A stretch of DNA of 64,000 nt from Siphonodentalium dalli (taxonomy: Eukaryota > Mollusca > Scaphopoda > Gadilida > Siphonodentaliidae): the NCBI GenBank assembly GCA_032622095.1, contig CP136063.1, positions 65,609,897 to 65,673,896 of the forward strand. The letters run 5' to 3'. Numbering within the stretch: position 1 is the stretch's first letter; the number at the start of each line of letters is the position of its first letter. The translations under genes were made by a program, and so were the position numbers. Shown in pieces: positions 33,038 through 43,294 of this stretch. The notes under the pieces were generated by a model. The model ran no database searches and was not told the DNA's origin. It worked only from the letters and a program-made list of their open reading frames with translations.

Positions 33038-33427
33038 CTCTGCTGGGCAAAACAAGTGTCCACTTAACCACAGTGCGGTTAGCATTGCCACTGCGGCCGA
33101 TATGCAACTACGCCGCAGCTCCACCAGCTAACTACAGTTGGGCCGTGGTGTATTTGCCATTCGGCCATGGTGTAGTTGCCGCTGTGTACATTCATTAAAC
33201 TGAAAAAAGACAATACAAACCAGAAATCTAACCATGGTGTACATGCCATTTGGCCCCGTTGTAGTTGCTTTTCGACCATGGTGTACATGTACATGTGTAC
33301 TTGGCGTTTGGCCGAGGTGTACTTGCCGCCCGGCCGTGGTGCTCAACTGCAGTTACAAACTCTGACACCGCGGGCCGAACGGCAAATACACTGCGGTGCC
33401 AATGGACACTTGTTTTGTCCAGCAGGG
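33038..33427. mobile_element. Mariner-like non-autonomous element with internal ~23-bp minisatellite
   Basis: TA duplications (33036-33037, 33428-33429) flank ends of about 24 bp (CTCTGCTGGGCAAAACAAGT and complement). The interior is built from degenerate units of GGCCRTGGTGTANTTGCC. Because of these, several overlapping frames stay open on both strands; none is a recognised protein. Confidence 0.65.
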
Positions 33428-33429
33428 TA

Positions 33430-33835
33430 TGGGTGAGTTATATGGGTGACCCTGTCTGAGGCGAGTTTTCAGTATGAGTTATATGGGTTACCGTGTCTTA
33501 GCCGATGTCTCAGTTTGAGTTAATTGGTTACCACGCCTGAGGAGAGGTCTCAGTATGAGTCATATGGGTTACCGTGTCTGAGGTGATGTGTCAGTTTGAG
33601 TTAATTGGTTACCACGTCTGAGGCAATGTCTCAGTTTGAGTTAATTGGTTACCACGTCTGAGGCGAGGTCTCAGTATGAGTCATATGGGTTACAGAGTGA
33701 GGCGATGTCTCAATATGAGTTAATTTGGTGACAATGTCTGAGGTGAGGTCTCAGTATGAGTTAATTTGGTGACAATGTCTGAGGTGAGGTCTCAGTATGA
33801 GCTATGGGTGTCCATGTCTGAGGTAAGAACTCAGT
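33430..33835. repeat. ~40-bp minisatellite, about ten copies
   Basis: Units of GAGTTAATTGGTTACCACGT then CTGAGGCGAGGTCTCAGTAT run head to tail with substitutions in the ATATGGG/ATTGG segment. The first units are closest to the mariner-like element. Confidence 0.8.
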
Positions 33836-34112
33836 ATGTCGTATATCTGCCCTTCTTTACCCAGAACTTGGGCCCAGTTTGAAGTCTTTGACTTCCAACT
33901 CAACTGATTAAGAGATTTTGAAATTTTCAGTTTGGATGTTTTGTTGGTTTCGTCATCGTGTCAATAACAACTTTGAAATTGAATGCTGACCTCGCTTGCG
34001 CTGCATTCTAATTTTATGGAATTGACACTTGTAACATGAAATGGATTGGATTACGTCAACAACCAACCAACTACTCAATAAATAAAATGTGCAATGCATA
34101 CTCTGAGATTGT

Positions 34113-34365
34113 CAAGCCTTGAAATAGTGTGTCTGTCATTTGCAGAATGAGGTCCCCAGAGGGTGAATTTAGTGATGCTACCCCGCATATCGGGCTAGCA
34201 TCACCAAAAATCACCCTCTGGGGACCTCATTCTGCTTACACCACAGCAGAATGAGGTTCCCAGAGGGTGAATTTGGTCATGCTACCCCGCTATGCGGGGT
34301 AGAATCACTAAATTCTCCCTCTGGGGACCTCATTCTGCAAATGACACACACTATTTCAAGGCTTG
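34113..34365. mobile_element. Twin-hairpin MITE with 8-bp target duplication
   Basis: The ends are CAAGCCTTGAAATAGTGTGT and its complement. The flanks are GAGATTGT (34105-34112) and GAGATCGT (34366-34373), a 7/8 match. The inside carries two hairpins in tandem (about 34145-34236 and 34249-34338), each bounded by GCAGAATGAGGT and its complement with a CAGAGGGTGA stem. 8-bp duplication suggests hAT or a related family. Confidence 0.75.
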
Positions 34366-34373
34366 GAGATCGT

Positions 34374-35127
34374 TATTTACAGCCTTACACTGTTTACCCA
34401 GAGAGTGATTTCTTCTGACAATTCTCCAAATAAACGTGCATGTTTTATTATTTCAGGCGGAAAATTCCCCTTGCATGCCACTTATTTGGATCTGCAAGTA
34501 TCTATGTGCCCGGCACTGACATGTATGGTGTTGAACTAGTTGAATATTCCTCCAAAGATTAAAAGTGAATAGTGTTAAAACAATAAAAAGTCTAACTACA
34601 AAAACGGTAGTTGAATTTCTCTTATCCATGGTCAAATTCATGCATGACAAAAGAGATAACTGTTAAAAGTCAAGGAGTCGATAGCCAACACCTACCGCGA
34701 ACTCAAAGTAAGTGACAAATTCAAAACGAAATTGAATCCAACTTATATTATCCGCTCTATTTCAATTCAACAATCCCGGATAATCGACAATGTTGGCTTA
34801 TTTGTAGGTGCTCCACACTTTCCAAGAAAGTTACACTCGATACACAACATTTTAGTCATGGAGTAGCATTGGAGCCAGTCTGGCTACATGTGTGAAACCG
34901 TGTAGCAAACAAGTAGTACTCACGTGCGAATTTATCACAATGTGTCAACAAAACTGTGTTGCATCGCCGACAAATATACACAAGGGCACGTGATTATAGA
35001 AGTACAACAACATGGTTTGATTGATGGAAATAGGTCAGCCAACTGCTGGCTTGATAATCAGTGCAGAAGTTTTAGTGATAACAATCAGTCACTCAGTGAA
35101 AGTCATTCAGAAGTTATCTAATTCTCA
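34374..35127. other. No gene seen
   Basis: Ordinary AT-rich sequence with 65-codon ORFs lacking domains. Confidence 0.4.
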
Positions 35128-35135
35128 AAGGTAAC

Positions 35136-35758
35136 CAGGGTTTACGCTGCCACTTGCCAAATTTGCCAACGGCAAAAATAATTCACATTTGGCAAAAAAT
35201 ATTTTCATTTGGCAAAAGTTTTGGCAAGTCACTTATTAGTTCCTCAATAAAGATCGGTCAATCAATATTGGTCAATCAATACCATTCATTTTAGGAGAAT
35301 ACAATATAATTATAATAGTGGTATTTTACATGGTTTCGGAAAAGTTAACACCTCCATTAAGATGCAGTTAGTCTGATTGCATTAATATCGATATGGTGGA
35401 GGGATTAACCGTATTTAGTGTGGTGGTGGTGTTTACATATAGCTAATCCTCTTGTGATGTTTCCTTCTGATGAAGCAACGGTTTAGCAACCCTTCTACCA
35501 TTTTATTGTTCGGTGATTTGCTTATTGTTGTATGATAAACTACAATAGAGATGCTAGTATAATTATTTACTAACTGCTTTCCAATCGATATCAAATGTTG
35601 ATTAAACTGCGAGTGCCGAAACATAACATCCAATCAATGTTGCAGAAAATGATACTATCGGGGATACCATTTGGCAAATTCTAAAAGAATTTGGCAAAAA
35701 GTTTTTTCATTTGGCAAATAATTTGCCAAAAGTAAATTTCGGTCCAGCGCGGACCCTG
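35136..35758. mobile_element. hAT MITE with subterminal TTTGGCAAA repeats
   Basis: Ends CAGGGTTTACGC and GCGCGGACCCTG; target duplications AAGGTAAC (35128-35135) and AAGATAAC (35759-35766), a 7/8 match. Near both ends the motif TTTGGCAAA, or its complement TTTGCCAAA, recurs at least nine times within about 100 bp. The middle is unrelated AT-rich sequence. Clustered subterminal repeats are known hAT transposase-binding features. No coding. Confidence 0.75.
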
Positions 35759-36032
35759 AAGATAACGGCGCTGGTGGCCGTGTTAGATTCTTGCTATATT
35801 TTCATCAATGCATGCGCAGCTGCATATTGCGTTTGTTACAAATTAAGTTAAAAATAAAAATATTTTCTGTTTGACAAAATATCAAATACAGTTATACTGT
35901 TTGAATACTGTATGGCAAATTCCATAATTTGGTCAGAGCTAGCCTTGCAGTTGACTTATTGTGAGGCGATGTCATTCAAGAAACTATGATTTAATTTCCC
36001 CAAGCGGCATGGCAGGTTCTGTCATTCAATAG

Positions 36033-36342
36033 GGGCCTCGGTGGCTCAATCGGTTAAGGGTACAACTCCAAGCCGTTTCGCCTTCCAGCGCTGGCGATAA
36101 GGGTTCAAATCCACATGTTTCCATCGTGGACTTTGTAACTCGAAATCGTTATCTGGGAAAGTTGCCAGTTACTTGCCGATGGCCGGTGGTTTGCCGCACA
36201 TGGTCGACGAGTTTATCAGCCATTGAAATCACTGTTAGATTAGACGTAAGTGTGCAGATTTCCTCCACCATTAAAACTGGCAATGTCGTGATATGGCCTT
36301 AGTGGCTAAAGCGACATAAAAAACCCGAATCAATCAATCAAT
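36033..36342 (+). mobile_element. tRNA-derived SINE with 14-bp target duplication
   Basis: The head is tRNA-like with an A box TGGCTCAATCGG (36042-36053) and a B box GGTTCAAATCC (36102-36112), the internal RNA polymerase III promoter. A tRNA-unrelated body follows. The tail TAGTGGCTAAAGCGACATAA leads to an (AATC)n end. Perfect target duplications CTGTCATTCAATAG lie at 36019-36032 and 36343-36356, so the copy is full length and fairly recent. It would need LINE-encoded reverse transcriptase; no LINE is visible here. Confidence 0.85.
36042..36112 (+). promoter_or_regulatory. RNA polymerase III internal promoter (A and B boxes) of the SINE
   Basis: A box TGGCTCAATCGG and B box GGTTCAAATCC are spaced about 49 bp apart between starts plus intervening arm, close to tRNA spacing. 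Confidence 0.8.
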
Positions 36343-36356
36343 CTGTCATTCAATAG

Positions 36357-36917
36357 TCATTCGATCCCATGGCTGTGGTTCTGGTTACTGTTAGTGGGTA
36401 TTACATATACTATTTATATATTCCAGGGAAGAACTAAATAGTACACATCTTCTTGTAAACGTTTTATGATTAGTCATGCAAATTTTGACAAAACAGCAAT
36501 TAAGCCACATTTTTTGACAGTCACTGCCCTGCCGAAGCACATCAAATTGACTACGGCATTCTACTGCCATAGCAAACAAATCTGAATTGCCAGGGCTGCA
36601 ATCAAGATGGATTAATCATGTGATCAGGGTAACCCAGAGTGTCTGTAAGTCACAATCAAGCGAGATTCATTCCTTAAATTGCTTGTGGACGACACAGTTA
36701 CATGATCAACACGTGTCCTGAACATTACACTTACACCAGAAACTGATGGTGCTGCATACAAGAACATACCTTACACCAGAAACTGATTTGTGATACACTC
36801 GTTCAAACTCGGGGACTCGTAGCTTATTCAACTGGAAACACAGAGTGTTTGTATCAGGGTAACACAGAGTGTCTGTACCAGGGTAACACACATTGTCTGT
36901 ATCAGGGTAACACATAG
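36357..36917. other. No gene seen; GGGTAACACAGAGTGTCTGTA repeats at 36835-36915
   Basis: A ~24-bp unit, TATCAGGGTAACACAGAGTG, occurs three to four times just upstream of the pearl-like element. A related single copy lies near 36626 and another at about 39955. Confidence 0.5.
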
Positions 36918-37640
36918 TTTTTATGTGTACCCATACCATGTATGGTACACATAATGCCGACGTCCGGATCAACCATCCGTCGTTCGTCAGTCCGTCCGTC
37001 CGTCTGTCCGTCTTTCCGTCTGTCCGTCTGTCCGTCTGTCCGTAGACACTTGCTTTCCGATTCAATTACTTGAATATTTTTTATCGGATCGTGTTAAAAT
37101 TTTATGTGCATGTTTATGATAACACACTCCTCACCTGTATAGTTTTTGGTATCGATCAGTTGATCGGTTTAGAAATTATTAACACTTTGCATCCGCACAT
37201 AGGCATGAGCCATCCGATGCTGTAACCAAAGTACTTTTTGTCCGATTGTTTTCATATTTGATATGTAGGTTTATAATGACACACCCCTCACCTGTATAGT
37301 TTTTGGTATCGATCGGTTGATCGGTTTGGAAAAAATTAACCCTGCACACAAATGCTATCTGATGCATCTAAGTCAAACAATTTTCTTCTGATATGCCTCA
37401 TATTTCTTACCTAGGTTTTTCATAGCACGTTCTTTATCTGTATGGTTTTTGGTATCGTTTAGTTAACCCTTTCTGCTCTTGTTTTTAAATAGACTTAATC
37501 CAAGCTGTGTTAACTTAAATATTTTTCTTCTGATCAGCACCAAATTTGGTACATACGGTCCTCACCCCAAAATACAGATCAGGTTCAAATTTGAGTTTGA
37601 TCTGGTATATTTTAACAGAGTTATGGCCATTTAAAATTCA
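36918..37640 (-). mobile_element. Pearl-like element, reverse orientation
   Basis: A stem-loop (GTGTACCCATACCATGTATG and its inverted partner GTACACAT) is followed by a (GTCC)n tract with GTCT variants at 36975-37045. Diverged units of about 145-150 bp then follow, marked by CCTCACCTGTATAGTTTTTG and TATCGATCGGTTGATCGGTT. Related units reappear at about 39000-39640 beyond the MULE-like insertion. Confidence 0.55.
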
Positions 37641-37979
37641 AGTAGCTTATAATCTAATTAATGCCTGCAGGCAGTCAGCTTAGCAGAGGAGATCTTATTA
37701 CACAGCCAGTGTCTTATTGGAAATGAGTTTCTCTTTAGCTTCACATTAGATAAATACCATGGCTCACAGAGTGTTTAGGGGTTCTCCTTAGCCAATGCTA
37801 GCTGGAGACAGACAAATAACACTAAGTGAATAATTGAGCTCATCTCTGGAGAAGCTTGTCACAGCATCTGGGCTGTGTGCAGTGTTTGTTTATTTAAGTC
37901 TCACATTCCTATAATCTGATCTCAAGCCTCACTCTACTGCATAAATAAAATGAATATGACAGTGATGGCCAGAGGTCTG
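37641..37979. other. No gene seen
   Basis: Unremarkable sequence between the pearl-like array and the MULE-like element. Confidence 0.4.
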
Positions 37980-37988
37980 CTGTCTATA

Positions 37989-38919
37989 TAGTCCAAGTCT
38001 TCTTGTACTAAAACCAGCTAAGATATTGGGATGGCGATGCTGGCGTTTAGTCCAAGCCCGCTTGCATACCAATCCTACCACACGACTTACGCCCACGATC
38101 TGTGGCGGGAATCTGTGGTGTATTTTACTCGATTTACCTAGCAAATCAATACATGATGCTATATACATCGGAAAGGCTTACATCTTATGGTCACAATGGT
38201 GTATAATAATCTAACTTTAATATTAAATTACACATAGAATATTCCGGTTGATTGCCATAAACATCGTTGTTTTTTCTGTTTGTTTACTTAACTGAAAGCC
38301 GAACTCAGGTTCCGAAGAACTTCGGCATTGTCCGGTGTTTGTTTTGGCCGAGACGAATTGCGATACAAACAAAATGGCGGCCCCCATGATATTCTAATGG
38401 TCATTGTGTTTACACTGTTTTAAACTGTGAGATGGTTATAATTCCCGTAATTTATTTAATGTATTACATTTATATCTTCAATATGTATTTAATCTATGTA
38501 TTTATTTATTTATTGTCACGTATAATTACGATTACAATGGAGAATTCATCGTGCGTGGTTGATTGAAAATCTACGGAATATTTTCACCGGAAAATGCCGA
38601 ACGCAGTTCGCAAGGTCAACTGAGTTCGCATACTTTAAAAAATATGTAAACACTGCGGCAAAAGTTTCTTTTCACATTAAATTACCGCTTTCAATTCACA
38701 ACCGATGTGTGTTTCAGATAAAATAGCATGTCTTCTGCGGAAAATATCCGTTTATTGTCGCAATTGTGATATTTTATTTCATATAATTGTGGTTTTATTT
38801 GAGCGGGTCACTAACGCTTAAGCCGTGTCATAAGCGAGCATATAGGGCGGTCTTGGACTAAACGCCAGCATCGCCATCCCAATATCTTAGCTGGTTTTAG
38901 TACAAGAAGACTTGGACTA
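37989..38919. mobile_element. MULE-like non-autonomous element, copy 1 (9-bp target duplication)
   Basis: Perfect terminal inverted repeats of about 67 bp start TAGTCCAAGTCTTCTTGTAC. They contain a second internal TAGTCCAAG, so each end carries two copies of the terminal motif. Exact 9-bp duplications CTGTCTATA flank it (37980-37988, 38920-38928). 9-bp duplications and long TIRs fit Mutator-like elements; that class is inference. Length 931 bp, no transposase frame. Confidence 0.75.
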
Positions 38920-38928
38920 CTGTCTATA

Positions 38929-39989
38929 TAGTCTTCATGACATTAGGGACTGGCTTGTTGTGTGGGTTTTGCTAAATCCAATGACATGCTTTTTATAGAC
39001 TTTTTTGTGTTTATCAGTTCATTAGTTTGGATAAGATTAACCCTATTCTATCCGATTTCATAACTCAAATATTTCCATTTATTTTATTTATAGTTCTTGG
39101 CATAGTTTATGATAACACACCCCTAACCTGCATATTGAGAGTCATATGGTTGATTTGCTTAAAAATATTAACATCTCCACCAATCCTGTTGACACAATGT
39201 GATACTAGTAACTAGATATACTTTACATGATCACTATATATAATTGCATCCATGTTGATGCATTCTTCACTTGTTTAGATTTTGGGATCGATTGGTTTGA
39301 TAAAATTAACCATAAATTATATTTCCGCTGTTACATAAATTACATCTTTCCAAAGTTCAGCTTAGAAGAAAATTAACCCTACCCATTCCAATCCATGGTC
39401 ATACAGTATGCTATCCAATGTAATGAATCTTATTTTCAATCTGACCAATCTCATACTAGTACATATACCTCTAGCTATCTAAAAATTCAGCATTAAAATC
39501 TTTTATATCCAATCATTATCAATAATTTTATATCCAAGTCTATACATCCCTCACTTGTACAGTGGTTCATGTATTGATTTTTTAAATGGGAAATATTAAC
39601 CCTTTTCTCCCATCTAAATGATCCCATGAATTTTTAATATGCAACTAACAAAAAACATAATAAAAACAGCTATGGTGCATCTTTCTGACTATGGATTTAG
39701 CTTAATTAGCTTTATCACTCTATAAGACATATCTGGTTGAAATTGATTGCCATATCCATGTTCCTATTGTGCATATGTGAGCAAGGTGCCCAGTAAGTCT
39801 GATTCCACTTGTGACCTCAATAGTAAGGTGTGAATTGTTGATTTTTTTGCACTCATGAAAAGGTTGGTGTAAGAATCTATTAAAATAGCTAATCAGTATC
39901 GCCAAGGTATGGGTTAAACATCTGCCGATCGTGATCGGCCTCTCGTTGTATCATGGTAACACAGAGTGTCGGTATCACAATTCCATCGG
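38929..39989. repeat. Diverged continuation of the ~145-bp units; no gene
   Basis: CCCCTAACCTGCATA, GATTGGTTTGATAAAATTAA and similar fragments at 39000-39640 match the units of 36918-37640. Divergence is strong and boundaries are unclear. Confidence 0.4.
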
Positions 39990-41440
39990 CACATGTCAGA
40001 TGACTTCCCAGTAGACATGCCGGTATGTGGCTGGTTCAGGCCGGTACTGATTTAGCTGGTTCGTCCTGCTCATGCCATGCTGCTCATGAACGCAGGCCTG
40101 GTGAGGCACCAGCATGGTAGATACAACATATTTTGAGTCTTCGTGCTCGCATCATCAACCTAATAACTATGAATAATCCCCAAACATAATTGTTAAAAAA
40201 TCGGATTTGCTCTTGAATTTTGATTTATAGTTCTCACCCATCACAAACATTTGCAACACAGCCAAGATCATCGAATAACACCTTGGGTATTGGAAATTAA
40301 ACACATAGCACACACCTAGCAACGCCAGGGTAATGCCAGAATGTATAGAGCTGCACTGAAATTTTATACACTGATTATCCGCAAGAATGTACATCCTTTA
40401 ACCCTTTACCCAACAGAAGGGCCCTGTGCCAATGCATTCTCTTATATATGCGAGTCGACCATAGGTCGCCTCGCATATATAAGAGAATGCATTGGCTTAA
40501 CACATTACAAATTATAAAATTGTTAAAGAATGTAAGAAAAAATGGTAAAAAGTGTTAAAAAAAGATTTTTTTTAGGCCAATGCATTCTCTTATATATGCG
40601 AGGCGACCTATGGTTGACTCGCATATATAAGAGAATGCATTGGCACAGGGCATAACTGTAACTATCACAATGTGGTCAAGGAGCCGGTTCCAATGATATC
40701 CATATTTGTATGGTTCTATTGAGACAGACCGAAGATATTTTAGGCTGTTGAAGCTTTATTTGGCCGGTTTTGGCCGTTTTGTTGGGTAAAGGGTTAATCT
40801 TGTCCCCTAAGTGGAAGACCACAATTCTTTTGGCACATGTCAGATGACTTCCCAATAAATATGCTGGGTTATATTTGAATATATAGAGCTGCAGTTAACT
40901 TTATACGCTAGTTATCAGCAAGAATGTACATCCCTTTAATCTTGTCCCCGGAGTGGAAGACCACAATTATTTCCGGCACATGTCAGATTACTTCCCAGTA
41001 AACAGGCTGGTACATGTACATGCATATGGCCGGATCAGGCCAGTACCGGTTTAGCTGGTTCATACTGCTGGTGCCGTGATGTTTTGAACACAGGCTTGGT
41101 GAAGCACCAACATGGTAAATGCTGGTGGCAGGAAAAATTGGGTTGTGGCATTTTGCTAATGTTTTAATTACCATCTAAAGTACTATATGTGCATTTTACA
41201 GATGAGAAATTCTAAAAGTCTTGTGCATACCTCCTGAGCTTTTTTTCATTCGCCCTTTAACTTCTTCCATCTAGTCGATGTGGAGCTTTTCTGGGCCATC
41301 GCGCACCAAATTCGATAACTATTTTTTTCAGTGACACTAGTTTAAAAATCGTGGAACATATTTGGAGTCTTTTTGCTCATATCATCACCCTAATAACTAT
41401 GAATAATCCCCAAACATGATTGTGAGAAAATGGAAAATTT
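39990..41440. repeat. Old ~1-kb segmental duplication split by a MITE
   Basis: GGCACATGTCAGATGACTTC with the following GGCTGGT..GGTTTAGCTGGTTC block occurs at about 39988-40110 and again at about 40975-41115. CTAATAACTATGAATAATCC occurs at about 40160 and about 41390. The twin-hairpin TTAA MITE (40398-40797) lies in the first half. Confidence 0.55.
40398..40797. mobile_element. Twin-hairpin TTAA MITE, copy 2
   Basis: TTAA at both edges, same CCCTTTACCCAACA ends and the same two mirror-image hairpins as at 12272. The right part has one extra TTTTGGCCG unit. Differences from the other copies are few, so the family has moved recently. Confidence 0.85.
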
Positions 41441-41539
41441 TAAATCATAAATTTGGGAGAATGGCGGCATTTATTTTGTATGTTGTAACTCTTTTAACAA
41501 TAAGGAGATACAACTCGATAAATGGTGCTTTTTTTTTTT

Positions 41540-41760
41540 TTATCCCGGTGCTCTATCGAGTGTTTTGAAATTTTGGTGATAAAAACTTTAATAAAAGAAG
41601 ATCAGGTGAATATATTGTATTTTTCAAAGAGCCGTCATATAGCTATAGTCACGACCCAAACTAATGGTGGTTTTCCCTTTATTTGGCTCTTGAAGCTGAC
41701 AACGTCAAGAGGACATGATTCTTCTATCTCCAGTTGTATGATAGTTACATCGAAGAGGTG
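41540..41760. repeat. Dispersed repeat R1, copy a
   Basis: From TCCCGGTGCTCTATCGAGTG to CATCGAAGAGGTGACCA. Copies b and c lie at 42566-42785 and 63598-63775. In copies a and c the repeat directly adjoins the fibrinogen-associated segment on its right side. It could be untranslated or intron sequence of the fibrinogen-like gene family; no protein frame is shared between the copies. Confidence 0.7.
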
Positions 41761-41879
41761 ACCATGCTATATGATTATTAGATTCGCACGTATTATTTGT
41801 CCAGTCGATTGAAAAGCTTCGCGGAGTGAAGTTTCCAAGATGAAACTTTTTAACAATGGAACTATATTCTATTGAAAAA

Positions 41880-42140
41880 ATCGTTAATTCCCAAACACAA
41901 TCCAGAGTCCGTATTTGTTGGAAAGAGGTTATCTGTTTGTTCCCACCTTTCATAAAAGATGCGTTATTGCTTGGAGGCAAATATTTTCAATAATAGTCTG
42001 TCAGCTGATCCTTTGCTGGAAGACGGTTCTTCCGCCGCTGTCAAACTGCTTGTTTCTCCTCAACGCCACCTGGTGTGATTCTATACTCATCATCAAGATC
42101 ATATCCAGCTTCCTTCATTATTTTGCAGTCTTCAATGAAA
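41880..42140 (-). pseudogene. Fibrinogen-domain N-terminal exon remnant and adjoining sequence
   Basis: The minus strand from about 42140 encodes DCKIMKEAGYDLDDEYRITP followed by GG and a short Val/Glu/Gln stretch, then an in-frame stop. This resembles the start of a fibrinogen C-terminal domain (DC..l...G....GvY.I.P.g). The frame then continues with stops into NRLPAKDQLTDYY and SFMKGGN. A close copy lies at 63800-64000 and a short one at about 59965-60010. It is in the wrong order relative to the exon at 42167, as expected if it belongs to a neighbouring family member or has been shuffled. Confidence 0.5.
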
Positions 42141-42166
42141 CATAATAGGTGTAAGGACAGCATTAC

Positions 42167-42408
42167 TCACACATTTATTTGATGTTCAGTCGCAGAGAGT
42201 TTGTGAATAATCTTGAGTCCAATCCAGAAATTTCCACACAGGGAAGTCTCTCCGAATCCAACCTCGTACTCGACCCAACCTCTGTAAAAGGATGGTTGCG
42301 CTGAACCTCGTACTCGACCCAACCTCTGTAGAAGGATGTGGTGTCGCTGAACCTTTGCTGAAATATTGTCCAATCGCCTCCCATCGTGGTCATGTCACAC
42401 ACCACATA
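42167..42408 (-). pseudogene. Fibrinogen-related domain (FReD) exon, frameshifted
   Basis: The minus strand from about 42408 reads YVVCDMTTMGGDWTIFQQRF, then TTSFYRGWVEYEV, then GFGETSLCGNFWIGLKIIHK and LSATE. This matches the fibrinogen C-terminal domain pattern (YCDMTT.GGGWTVFQRR...FYR.W.EY..GFG...GEFWLGL..IH.L). A 44-bp internal duplication of the FYRGWVEYEV segment shifts the frame, so the exon cannot make a normal domain. In animals such domains occur in ficolins, tenascins, angiopoietins and mollusc FREPs, mostly as secreted recognition proteins. Same strand as the TSP1 fragment upstream. Confidence 0.8.
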
Positions 42409-42565
42409 TATTTATAATAATCTGTAATCAGTTTTCACACTTGCCCTAAGTTTTCTTTAGAGCCACCACCTTAGCCACTTGAGAGCCACCACCTTAGCCA
42501 CTTGAGATTATTTTTTGAGACACTTCTCATTTATTTGAGCCACTATGGTGCTCTGCTGATTTTGT

Positions 42566-42785
42566 TTATCCCGGTGCTTTATCGAGTGTTTTGAAATTTT
42601 GGTGATAAAAACTTTAATAAAACAAGATCAGGTGAATATATTGTATTTTTCAAAGAGCCGTCATATAGCTATAGTCACGAACCAAACTAATGGTGGTTTT
42701 CCCTTTATTTGGCTCTTGAAGCCGACAACGTTAAGAGGACACGATTCTTCTCCGGTTGTATGATAGTTACATCGAAGAGGTGACC
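42566..42785. repeat. Dispersed repeat R1, copy b
   Basis: Nearly identical to 41540-41760 over about 210 bp, with a small deletion near the right end. It is preceded by duplicated GAGCCACCACCTTAGCCACT motifs (about 42461-42505) that also occur at 60360. Confidence 0.7.
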
Positions 42786-43294
42786 AGCGGTGGGGTACCG
42801 TATGGATATGTGCGCTTTCTTCCTCTTGTGGAATATTTATCACAGTTTTACAGCATTCCCCATCTTCCAGACACAGCAGTGTTTCTTGAAGATATAACGC
42901 GTACACCTGAGACGGATGGCGTTGATATCTAGATTTTATACGTTGTCCTCTATAAGGTTGTCCTCTTTAAGAGCTACTAGTATTTGACTATATTTTGTTG
43001 TTATCCCTTTAACCTGAATATAAAGTTTGCCCATGTCTTTGTGGATGCACTGTTTAGTGATTGAACAACAGTTGCATCGAAGCTCTTGGGTGGTTTTGTC
43101 ATATTAGACAAATACTCTTCCCATCCTGACCCAAGTCTCCACCTTGTCTTGAATGGAACACTGACATGAGAATATACCTGTCGGAACTAGTAATGGTGCA
43201 TAATTTCCACAGAATGTGTCCACTTCTAATTATATAGTAATGGATATTGTATAAAATTCTAATGAAAATCTTAATTTCATACAAGCTTTCACAA
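42786..43294. other. No supported exon
   Basis: An 81-codon minus-strand ORF overlaps copy b and the start of this stretch, but no domain is visible. Confidence 0.35.

Noticed and set aside
33079-33459. Four overlapping ORFs of 64-86 codons
   Set aside because: They arise from the degenerate 23-bp minisatellite inside a mariner-like element.
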